A stretch of 64,000 nt of DNA, taken from NCBI RefSeq assembly GCF_041729615.1, contig NZ_CP154874.1:315001-379000 (forward strand), written 5' to 3'. The notes below the pieces were generated by a model, which was given only the letters and a program-made list of their open reading frames with translations, did not search any database and was not told the origin of the DNA. Of the stretch, positions 40,832 to 47,014 are shown piece after piece (positions within the stretch are counted from its first letter, which is position 1; each line of letters starts with the position of its first letter). Source of the DNA: Pseudomonas alcaligenes. GTDB lineage: Bacteria > Pseudomonadota > Gammaproteobacteria > Pseudomonadales > Pseudomonadaceae. The translations under genes and the position numbers were made by a program.

Positions 40832-40914
40832 CAATGCGCTCAACTATCGCGCACTTCGTTCGCTGGACGTCCAAAAGCTACGCTTTTGGCCGCCCGTTAG
40901 CTTAATCGTTATGC
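40826..40914 (+). repeat. attC site 9 (89 bp)
   Basis: Bounded by GCCTAAC and GTTATGC. Long type; stem CCAAAAGC-TAC-GCTTTTGG. Confidence 0.93.
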
Positions 40915-40930
40915 ACTGCAGGAAATTCGC

Positions 40931-41410
40931 ATGGAACGCAGCCAAAATTTGCAAAAGTTTCTCAACGGCCTGAAATCTGACTTGCCGTCATTCGAGGAAG
41001 CAGATTTTACGGACATAAACTGGTGCAATCATGAGGGCGAAAATGCCCTACATATCGCCGTTATAAGAAACGAACTATCTCTGGCTAAAGAGCTAATTGA
41101 ACTTGGTATTGAAATCAATGCCCGCGGCGACCTCGGTCATACACCTTTGCACGAAGCTGCCTCGATGTGCGATCTCTCAATGGTAAAACTGCTTGTTGAA
41201 TCTGGCGCAGATCTGCATGCACTCACTGAAGGAAACCCTCCATTCACGCTTGCTCGCTTCTCGAAAAAAGATGACATCTGCGATTACCTGGGCGCAGAGA
41301 TGAACAAGGTGCAACAGAAAGACCCGACTGTTTGGGCTAAAGCACAAATAAGCTATCTCAAGAGAGAAATAGCTAGAATAGAAAAGCAATATGGCGTGGC
41401 AAGCGCATAA
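40931..41410 (+). CDS. Cassette 10: ankyrin-repeat protein
   Basis: A 159-residue protein with two to three ankyrin repeats: HEGENALHIAVIRNELSLAK, then LGHTPLHEAASMCDLSMVKL, then a partial third around ESGADLHALTEGNPPFTLAR. A charged C-terminal helix (AQISYLKREIARIEKQYG) may form a coiled coil. Ankyrin repeats bind protein partners; the partner is unknown. AGGAAATTC precedes the ATG. The stop is provided by the attC10 left core (GCATAAC). Confidence 0.8.
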   Translation: MERSQNLQKFLNGLKSDLPSFEEADFTDINWCNHEGENALHIAVIRNELSLAKELIELGIEINARGDLGHTPLHEAASMCDLSMVKLLVESGADLHALTEGNPPFTLARFSKKDDICDYLGAEMNKVQQKDPTVWAKAQISYLKREIARIEKQYGVASA

Positions 41411-41493
41411 CAATGCGCTCAACTGTCGCTCACTTCGTTCGCTGGACAGCCAAAAGCTACGCTTTTGTCTGCCCGTTAGCTTAATCGTTATAG
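41405..41493 (+). repeat. attC site 10 (89 bp)
   Basis: Bounded by GCATAAC and GTTATAG. Long type; stem GCCAAAAGC-TAC-GCTTTTGTC. Confidence 0.92.
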
Positions 41494-41500
41494 GACTATC

Positions 41501-42007
41501 GTGCGCACTGCATTAATAATTCTCATAGCCATCGTATCTAGCGGATGCATATCTGCAGATTACAAATCCGGCAATTACTGGGTACTTGAAGAAAAAAATT
41601 TAAAACTTAACAAAAAAAGCCCAACTCAGTGCATGAGCAATAAAATAGAAACCAATGGCGCAACATCGTCTTCTAGCCAAATAATCGCCCCTTACTTTAT
41701 CCCCGTGTTCTACCTTTCAGAAAAGCCAAGTAAAGAAATAATCGTCACAATAAAAAATAAAACATGCCCAGAGTTTTCTATAAAATCTGACAGAGAAGAC
41801 AACCTAGCTTACACCGCATTCTCTCTAAGTAGTGGACACTGCGATATACATATCCCACAACCAAAGCGCGCTGAAAAAATTTCCATCCAGGAACTTAACT
41901 CAGAAAGTGACTGTGGAAACGTCACAATAACACTAGTTAAAAAAGGCTTCTTCTGCGTTCGTCAAACACAGTTCGGAGGCTCTCCAAGCTGTGAGAAAGC
42001 CCTATAA
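41501..42007 (+). CDS. Cassette 11: predicted lipoprotein, GTG start
   Basis: A 168-residue secreted protein. Its signal sequence ends in a lipobox (IAIVSSGC, Cys16), so it should be lipid-anchored in the envelope. The mature part contains several cysteines (QCMSNKI, KTCPEFS, GHCDIHI, SDCGNVTITL, FFCVRQ, PSCEKAL) that could form three disulfides. The GTG at 41501 is eight bases past the attC10 core and preceded by AGGA. The stop TAA lies in attC11. No family was recognised. Confidence 0.65.
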   Translation: MRTALIILIAIVSSGCISADYKSGNYWVLEEKNLKLNKKSPTQCMSNKIETNGATSSSSQIIAPYFIPVFYLSEKPSKEIIVTIKNKTCPEFSIKSDREDNLAYTAFSLSSGHCDIHIPQPKRAEKISIQELNSESDCGNVTITLVKKGFFCVRQTQFGGSPSCEKAL

Positions 42008-42078
42008 CAATTGGTTCAAGTCGTTCGCTTCGCTCACTCGGGACCGGCTAAAGCCGGCCCCTTAACCAAACGTTGGGC
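42002..42078 (+). repeat. attC site 11 (77 bp)
   Basis: Bounded by CTATAAC and GTTGGGC. Short type with ACCGGCTAAAGCCGGC stem and TTGGTTCAAGTC/TTAACCAAACG arms. Confidence 0.92.
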
Positions 42079-42112
42079 GTCAAGCCTATCCCGAAACCAC
42101 TAGAGTCAATTT

Positions 42113-42901
42113 ATGAGCAAGACTATCAAGATAGTTACATTAGCCCTTCTCGCCGCAGCCGCCCTTATTGGGACTCTTATAGCTGTTGTCTTCCACATGA
42201 CCTCCGGCATGACAGAGACAGCAGATAATTTTTTCGAATCAATTAAATCTCAAGACTTTGCTAAAGCCCGAACCTTCCTATCTGAGGAATTTCGCACTAG
42301 CACCGACGAACAAGCCTTAAAGGAATATCTTTCCAAAAGCGCAATACTGAACTTCAAAGAGGCAGACTGGGTCAGTAGAAGTGTAACCAATGGGCAAGGC
42401 GATCTAGAGGGCTCGGTAATTACAAATTCTGGCGGAAATGTACCGATTAAAATCACCTTCGTAAAAGAGGGTGAGACGTGGAAAATTTACTCCATGCAGA
42501 AGCCATCTGCCGGCGTTCAATCTGAAAATTCATCACTTTCAGCCCCAACTCCAAAAGAGCAGGTCGAGCTAGTTAAGAAATCCCTTTACGACTTCGCATT
42601 GTCAGTTGAAAAAAAGAGCATGGAGCACTTCCACAGCACCATCTCAAACTCCTGGAAGGCACAAGTCACCGCCAAGAAACTAGATGAAACTTTCGGTGAA
42701 ATATTCAACTCTGGAATGGATCTATCAGTTGTAAACCCTTTGCTGCCAATAATTGATGCAGAGTCCGGGATTGATGAAAACGGAATCCTTAAAATCAAAG
42801 GACACTATGAGACAACACCAGTGCATCTCTATTTTGAGCAGCAATTCATCTATGAGGGAATTTCTTGGAAATTATTTGGATTTAGAATATACACCGAATG
42901 A
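42113..42901 (+). CDS. Cassette 12: membrane-anchored protein with NTF2-like repeats
   Basis: A 262-residue protein, the largest of the array. An N-terminal membrane helix (residues about 6-28, IVTLALLAAAALIGTLIAVV) is followed by two similar modules. The first is TADNFFESIKSQDFAKARTF to GETWKIYSMQ; the second is VKKSLYDFALSVEKKSMEHF to GISWKLFGFRIYTE. Each ends in the 'W-K-hydrophobic' strand typical of DUF4878/NTF2-like domains. Such proteins are usually exported and lipid- or helix-anchored; no function is known. The repeat interpretation is from pattern only. Confidence 0.65.
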   Translation: MSKTIKIVTLALLAAAALIGTLIAVVFHMTSGMTETADNFFESIKSQDFAKARTFLSEEFRTSTDEQALKEYLSKSAILNFKEADWVSRSVTNGQGDLEGSVITNSGGNVPIKITFVKEGETWKIYSMQKPSAGVQSENSSLSAPTPKEQVELVKKSLYDFALSVEKKSMEHFHSTISNSWKAQVTAKKLDETFGEIFNSGMDLSVVNPLLPIIDAESGIDENGILKIKGHYETTPVHLYFEQQFIYEGISWKLFGFRIYTE

Positions 42902-42902
42902 C

Positions 42903-42979
42903 GCCCAACAATGCGCTCAAATCGCTCACTCCGTTCGCCGGGACCGGCTAAAGCCGGCCCCTTAGCTTAATCGTTAGGC
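42903..42979 (+). repeat. attC site 12 (77 bp, hybrid)
   Basis: Bounded by GCCCAAC and GTTAGGC. Long-type outer arms (TGCGCTCAAATC, TTAGCTTAATCG) combined with the short-type ACCGGCTAAAGCCGGC stem, as in attC7. Confidence 0.92.
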
Positions 42980-43151
42980 AGCAAGAGCAATCAGGAAAGT
43001 AAACGCATGGAAAGCGCGCAGGCCATCTTCAAAATCGTGCAGCAAATAAGCAGAAGATTAAGTTCACGACTGCAGCCATCGCGCCGCTTGCAAGGCCATT
43101 GCGGTAAAGCAAATGCGGGGTTTGCAGCAGCAGTGTTCGGCTCAGCTCCGA
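42980..43151 (+). other. Cassette 13 body without a convincing gene
   Basis: About 170 bp between attC12 and attC13. The only plus-strand frame with an ATG (43007, MESAQAIFKIVQQISRRLSS) stays open through attC13 and stops at 43225, so its last third is translated repeat. GGAAAG lies upstream of that ATG. It could be a decayed gene, a non-coding or promoter cassette, or a true 72-residue protein. Confidence 0.5.
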
Positions 43152-43238
43152 GCCTAACAATTGTCTCAAGTCGTTCGCTCCGCTCACTTGGACGTCCGCA
43201 AGCAGAGCTTGCGGCCGCCCCTTAGCCAAACGTTAGGG
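43152..43238 (+). repeat. attC site 13 (87 bp, divergent)
   Basis: Bounded by GCCTAAC and GTTAGGG. It has its own stem CCGCAAGC-AGA-GCTTGCGG and arms TTGTCTCAAGTC/TTAGCCAAACG, unlike the other fifteen. Confidence 0.9.
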
Positions 43239-43243
43239 GAATA

Positions 43244-43654
43244 ATTAACCGAAAGCTGGCAACAATACTTATCTTTATTGGAGCTTTCGCAGGTGTCGCT
43301 TATGCAGCCCCTATGAAAGAACGCGCATGCAGCTCTGCAGCCACTGAAATAGAAATGCACGAATGCCTAAAGCATCAACTCAAAGAAGCTGACACCGCTT
43401 TAAATCAGGCATACAAGGTACTCACTGCAAGATATAAAAACAATGAACCATCGCCGATTCAAGGAATAAAACCTCAAGAAAGTTATCTCAAAGAAACTCA
43501 AATTTCCTGGATAAAATTTCGAGATGAAAGCTGCGACTTTGAGACCTACGAATCAATCACAGGCAGCGGTTTTGGAACAATCTACACTGCTTGTCTTTTA
43601 GAAAAGACACAAGAGCGAGTCAAGTATCTGAAATGGTACATCGAGCACCCCTAA
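43244..43654 (+). CDS. Cassette 14: LprI/DUF1311-family secreted protein, apparent ATT start
   Basis: The first ATG in frame is at 43313, but the frame upstream encodes an ideal signal peptide: NRKLATILIFIGAFAGVAYA, then AAP. The most suitable start is ATT at 43244 (AGGGGA a few bases before), giving 136 residues. The mature part is a clear LprI/DUF1311 domain: CSSAATEIEMHECLKHQLKE, LNQAYKVLTARYKN, SYLKETQISWIKFRDESCDF, then TACLLEKTQERVKYLKW. Such proteins are periplasmic and some inhibit lysozyme. ATT initiation is rare (known for infC), so the ATG may have been lost by mutation. The stop TAA is supplied by the attC14 left core. Confidence 0.7.
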   Translation: MNRKLATILIFIGAFAGVAYAAPMKERACSSAATEIEMHECLKHQLKEADTALNQAYKVLTARYKNNEPSPIQGIKPQESYLKETQISWIKFRDESCDFETYESITGSGFGTIYTACLLEKTQERVKYLKWYIEHP

Positions 43655-43726
43655 CAAATGGTTCATGTCGTTCGCTTCGCTCACTGCGGGACCGGCTAAA
43701 GCCGGCCCCTTAACCAAACGTTAGGC
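43649..43726 (+). repeat. attC site 14 (78 bp)
   Basis: Bounded by CCCTAAC and GTTAGGC. Short type with ACCGGCTAAAGCCGGC stem; one extra base (GCGGG) next to the stem. Confidence 0.92.
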
Positions 43727-43768
43727 AAGTAACAGCCTCTAGGATATTTAAAACTCAAAAAGGAATTT

Positions 43769-43984
43769 ATGTATAAATTCATATTCATAACCATGCTCAC
43801 CTTAAGCTCTTCCATTCTTGCTGCGCCCCCACCAGACGCATCGCCTAGCTTCGGTCGAGGAACACTCCAATCCGAAGAGGTGTTTTTTTTCATAGGTGCG
43901 GTCGTAATATTTATGATTATTAGCTATCTCATGGGATCTGCATGGGGAAATCAAGATAACAGCGAAGAAGATCATCGGCCGTAG
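43769..43984 (+). CDS. Cassette 15: small exported membrane protein
   Basis: A 71-residue protein with a signal peptide (MYKFIFITMLTLSSSILA, cleavage near APP). A short linker (PDASPSFGRGTLQSEE) leads to one membrane helix (VFFFIGAVVIFMIISYLMGS) and an acidic cytoplasmic tail (NQDNSEEDHRP). AAGGAA stands before the ATG. The family is unknown. Confidence 0.62.
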   Translation: MYKFIFITMLTLSSSILAAPPPDASPSFGRGTLQSEEVFFFIGAVVIFMIISYLMGSAWGNQDNSEEDHRP

Positions 43985-43988
43985 CTAC

Positions 43989-44064
43989 GCCTAACAACTG
44001 GTTCAAACCGTTCGCTTCGCTCACTGGGACGGGCTAAAGCCCGCCCCTTAACCAAACGTTAGGA
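43989..44064 (+). repeat. attC site 15 (76 bp)
   Basis: Bounded by GCCTAAC and GTTAGGA. Short type; the stem changed on both sides to GGGCTAAAGCCC, a compensated base change. Confidence 0.92.
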
Positions 44065-44070
44065 GCCCAC

Positions 44071-44454
44071 ATGGCTGTGGCTAAAAGAATCACTCAATTC
44101 ATAAATCTTATTGCAGCAACAATTGCGCTCTATGCGGCATTATTTTACTGGACTCGTGAGTGGATTGAATTCTCGCCAAAATCCATTCCATGGCTTATAT
44201 ATACACTCACTCCATACCTTGCTTTCTGGTGGCTGAGTAAAAAACTATTTAGTACAAAATCAACACTTGCGCGCTCAGTTTTATTTACTATTGCGGCAGC
44301 TTTATTATTGCTCATAACTGGCTACGCTTACCTACAATTCACAAATGAATCATTGGTTTTTTATCTGCGGCAAATGCTATTTTTTGTACCTATCCTGAGC
44401 ACTACAGCTGGTGTATTACTCATAGGCATTGGCTCGCTCCTAACTAGGCGCTGA
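44071..44454 (+). CDS. Cassette 16: four-helix membrane protein
   Basis: A 127-residue protein with four predicted helices: FINLIAATIALYAALFYW, WLIYTLTPYLAFWWLS, VLFTIAAALLLLITGYAYL, and VPILSTTAGVLLIGIGSLL. It begins MAVAKRITQ and ends with a positive LTRR, so both ends are likely cytoplasmic. The ATG is 6 bp after the attC15 core. The coding frame runs 10 bases into attC16. No family recognised. Confidence 0.65.
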   Translation: MAVAKRITQFINLIAATIALYAALFYWTREWIEFSPKSIPWLIYTLTPYLAFWWLSKKLFSTKSTLARSVLFTIAAALLLLITGYAYLQFTNESLVFYLRQMLFFVPILSTTAGVLLIGIGSLLTRR

Positions 44455-44513
44455 AGCCGCTCATTTCATTCGCTGGGACGGCGTGCCGCCGCCCGTTAGC
44501 TTAATCGTTAGGT
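44438..44513 (+). repeat. attC site 16 (76 bp, last of the array)
   Basis: Bounded by TCCTAAC and GTTAGGT. Arms GGCGCTGAAGC and TTAGCTTAATCG with a unique stem GACGGCGTGCCGCC. The left core is the most diverged of the set. Confidence 0.85.
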
Positions 44514-44760
44514 AATACACTACGGACAGATATGCACAACGACTGTGCGTCTGTACGGCCTGGTTTTTACAGCCAACTTTCTTGCCACTCTTGGCTTTTA
44601 GATGCTGGCAGTTATTGCATTTCAGCTATAAGCCGTAGCATCAGGGCGTGTCCCTCAGTGGTCACTCGGCCAAGAAGTCCACTCGGCAGGCCAGACATCA
44701 TCGACTGACAGTCGTGCATCATGCCCCCACCCTCCTCTTCTTCTTTAGGAGCCATTCCCT
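44514..44760. other. Right junction of the array, no gene seen
   Basis: About 250 bp between the last attC core and the tautomerase start. I see no attC, no terminal repeat and no credible reading frame; a short plus-strand frame at 44648 only overlaps the tautomerase gene. GGAG before 44761 serves the tautomerase. Confidence 0.55.
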
Positions 44761-44967
44761 ATGCCCTACGTCAATGTGCAGATCACCCGAGGCGCCAGCC
44801 GCGAGCAGAAGGCGCAGCTGGTCAAGGACATCACCGATTCGCTGGTGCGCGTCCTGGGCAAGAAGCCCGAACACACCCATGTGGTGATTCAGGAAATCGC
44901 CGAGGAGGACTGGGGCTTCGCCGGCCTGCTGACCGACGACTGGAAGAAGGCGCAGCGCCCGGACTGA
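44761..44967 (+). CDS. 4-oxalocrotonate tautomerase-family enzyme
   Basis: A 68-residue tautomerase. Removal of Met leaves the catalytic Pro1 (PYVNVQITRGASREQKAQLV), and the segment THVVIQEIAEEDWGFAGLLT is typical of the family. Proteins of this size assemble as hexamers and catalyse keto-enol tautomerisation; the physiological substrate is unclear outside catechol pathways, and no such pathway is nearby. GGAG precedes the ATG. It is convergent with the PqiA-like pair, 17 bp apart. Confidence 0.88.
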   Translation: MPYVNVQITRGASREQKAQLVKDITDSLVRVLGKKPEHTHVVIQEIAEEDWGFAGLLTDDWKKAQRPD

Positions 44968-44984
44968 GGGGCCCGCGCCGGCAC

Positions 44985-45635
44985 TCAGCCCTGGCTGGCC
45001 TGCGGGCTGGCGGTCTCTTCCTGTTCGGTGTCGGTGTTGTCCCAGATCAGGCGTGGGTCGAAGGTCACCGCCGCCAGCATGGTCAGGATCACCACCGTGG
45101 CGAAGGCGGCGGCGCCGAGGTCGGCGGAGATGGTCGCCAGGTTGCCGAAGTTGACCAGCGCCACCAGGATGGCGATGACGAAGATGTCGAGCATCGACCA
45201 GCGCCCGATCCATTCGATGAAGCGGTACATGAGGATGCGCTGGCGCGCCGACATCGGCTGGTGGCGCTGCACCGAGTAAAGCAGCAGGGCGATGCCGACC
45301 AGCTTGAAGGTGGGCACCAGGATACTGGCGACGAACACCACCAGGGCGATCGGCAGCATGTCGGCCTGGATCAGCTCGATGACGCCGCCCATGATGGTCG
45401 AGGGCATGCCCTTGCCGAGGAAGCTGACGGTCATGATCGGCAGCAGGTTGGCCGGGATGTAGAGGATGGCGGCGGTGATCAGCAGCGCCCAGGTGCGCGC
45501 GATGCTGTTGGGCCGGCGGGCGTGCAGGCGGGCGCCGCAACGGCCGCAGTGCTGCTCCTCGCCTTCACGCAGGTATTCCAGCTTGTGGCATTCGTCGCAG
45601 ACGATGATGCCGGCATCAAGCGCGCGCATGTTCAT
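44985..45635 (-). CDS. PqiA-like membrane protein, second half-type unit
   Basis: A 216-residue paraquat-inducible-protein-A-family protein. An N-terminal zinc ribbon (CDECHKLEYLREGEEQHCGR, then CGARL) is followed by about four helices, including LLITAAILYIPANLLPIMTV and SMLDIFVIAILVALVNFGNL. In E. coli PqiA one protein has two such units; here each unit is a separate gene and this one overlaps the upstream partner by 20 bp. PqiA works with PqiB (MCE protein) in lipid traffic across the envelope, but no pqiB lies downstream here. Confidence 0.85.
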   Translation of the reverse strand: MNMRALDAGIIVCDECHKLEYLREGEEQHCGRCGARLHARRPNSIARTWALLITAAILYIPANLLPIMTVSFLGKGMPSTIMGGVIELIQADMLPIALVVFVASILVPTFKLVGIALLLYSVQRHQPMSARQRILMYRFIEWIGRWSMLDIFVIAILVALVNFGNLATISADLGAAAFATVVILTMLAAVTFDPRLIWDNTDTEQEETASPQASQG

Positions 45636-46275
45636 CCTCCGCGCCGTCCAGGGCTTCCCATACCTGGTGCGGCGACATGGTCACCTCCAGCCAGATCTGC
45701 GCCAGCATCAGGGCGATGAAGCAGGCCAGGCCGATGCCCAGGTGCAGCTCGGCCATGTCGATCAGCTTGACGATGGAGACGATGATGCCGAACAGGTAGA
45801 CCTCCAGCATCCCCCACTCGCGCAGGTGGTGATAGAGGCGATAGTAGCCAATGGCGTAGGGCCGCCAGGCGGGCCTGGGCAGGCTGAGCAGGACGAACAG
45901 CTGGCACAGCAGCTTGAGCAGCGGGATCAGCATGCTGCACAGGAACACCACCACGGCAACGCCCTGCATATCCGTGTGATACATGCCGACCACCGCGCTC
46001 CACACCGTATCCACGGCGTTCTGGCCGAGCAGGTTGAGGCTCATGATGGGCAGGAAGTTGGCCGGCACGAACAGGATCAGCGCGGTCAGCACCAGGGCCA
46101 GGGCGCGCCGGCGCATGTGCGCGCGGCGTACCAGCATCTCGTAGCCACAGCGCGGGCAGCAGGCCTTCTGCTCCTCGTCCAGGTGCGGATGGAGCATCAG
46201 CAGGTCGCACTCGTGGCAGGCGATCAGTCGTTCCAGTGGCGGCAGCTTGCCGCGCTCATCCAGCATCGGTTCCAT
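45616..46275 (-). CDS. PqiA-like membrane protein, first half-type unit
   Basis: A 219-residue PqiA-family protein. It has a CHECDLLMLHPHLDEEQKAC zinc ribbon continuing CPRCGYEM. Four helices follow, including LALVLTALILFVPANFLPIM and EWGMLEVYLFGIIVSIVKLI. It pairs with the overlapping downstream gene, and together they equal one full PqiA. The role is envelope lipid transport by analogy with the E. coli Pqi system. Confidence 0.85.
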   Translation of the reverse strand: MEPMLDERGKLPPLERLIACHECDLLMLHPHLDEEQKACCPRCGYEMLVRRAHMRRRALALVLTALILFVPANFLPIMSLNLLGQNAVDTVWSAVVGMYHTDMQGVAVVVFLCSMLIPLLKLLCQLFVLLSLPRPAWRPYAIGYYRLYHHLREWGMLEVYLFGIIVSIVKLIDMAELHLGIGLACFIALMLAQIWLEVTMSPHQVWEALDGAEDEHARA

Positions 46276-46330
46276 TGGCCACCTCGCCTCGCAGTTGCCG
46301 AATAGTCTGGGTGAAAGCCGGGAAAATTGC

Positions 46331-46954
46331 TCAGTCGCGGTCCAGCAAATGGAAACGCGGCAGCGACAGGTGCCAGCGGATCGCCGCCAGGCGGGTCAGC
46401 AGCACCACCAGCATGGCGATGCCGGTGTCCAGCCAGTGCGGGGTATCCAGCTCGCGCAGGCCGATGAACACCAGCGAGCCGAGGATACAGGCGGTGGCGT
46501 AGATTTCCTTCTGGAAGATCAGCGGGATCTCGTTGCAGATCACGTCGCGCATCACCCCACCGGCCACGCCGGTCATCACACCCATGATCACCGCGGTGCT
46601 GTAGGGCACGTTGTGCTGCAGCGCCACTTCGGTACCGATCACGGTGAATACGGCCAGGCCGAAGGCGTCGGCGATCAGCAAGCCGCGCTCGTGGATCGGC
46701 TGGGTCAGGCGCACCCAGAGCACGGTGCCGACCGCGGCGATGGAGGCGATGAGGATGTAGGTGTCGTTGCGGATCCAGCTGACCGGATGGTTGTCGAGAA
46801 TCAGGTCGCGCAGGGTGCCGCCGCCGAGGGCGGTGATGATGGCGATGACCAGCACGCCGAACAGGTCCATGGACTTGCGCCCGGCCATCAGGGCGCCGGT
46901 GATGGCGAAGACGGCGACGCCGAACAGGTCGGAGAGGTAGAAAAGCTGCTGCAT
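46331..46954 (-). CDS. TRIC-type/UPF0126 membrane protein
   Basis: A 207-residue protein with seven predicted helices in two repeats. Typical segments are FAITGALMAGRKSMDLFGVL, with TALGGGTLRDLILDNHPVSW, and MGVMTGVAGGVMRDVICNEI in the second repeat. The family is related to trimeric intracellular cation channels; the E. coli member YicG has been linked to glycine transport. The ATG at 46954 fits the family start better than an in-frame GTG at 46966. It is on the same strand as gor, with 48 bp between its stop and nothing else downstream until the PqiA pair. Confidence 0.85.
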   Translation of the reverse strand: MQQLFYLSDLFGVAVFAITGALMAGRKSMDLFGVLVIAIITALGGGTLRDLILDNHPVSWIRNDTYILIASIAAVGTVLWVRLTQPIHERGLLIADAFGLAVFTVIGTEVALQHNVPYSTAVIMGVMTGVAGGVMRDVICNEIPLIFQKEIYATACILGSLVFIGLRELDTPHWLDTGIAMLVVLLTRLAAIRWHLSLPRFHLLDRD

Positions 46955-47014
46955 GGCGGAGTTCACGGACGGTGGCGGGCCGCGGAGTTTACCTCAAGGC
47001 CCGCCGTGCCGGCA

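Larger units (their letters stand above)
36915..44513 (+). mobile_element. Integron cassette array, 16 cassettes and 16 attC sites, no integrase in view
   Basis: Sixteen structured repeats of 76-89 bp each begin with an RYYYAAC-like box and end with a GTTRRRY-like box. They alternate with single genes of 70-260 codons, all on the plus strand. This is the layout of a Pseudomonas-type chromosomal integron. The cassette DNA is AT-rich compared with the flanking genes. No reading frame resembling a tyrosine recombinase IntI is present on either strand of the window, so the array is a CALIN or is separated from its integrase. It lies between acetoacetyl-CoA synthetase and a tautomerase gene. Confidence 0.93.

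Noticed and set aside
43007..43225. 72-codon gene in cassette 13
   Set aside because: The last third is translated attC and the frame has no family match; it is reported only as a possibility in the cassette description.
37199..44513. CRISPR array
   Set aside because: The repeats are 76-89 bp, imperfect, spaced 250-900 bp apart by coding genes, and end in GTTRRRY cores; these are attC sites.
44648..44887. 79-codon plus-strand frame at the right junction
   Set aside because: It runs into the tautomerase gene in another frame, has Arg/Ser/Pro-rich low-quality sequence and no ribosome-binding site.
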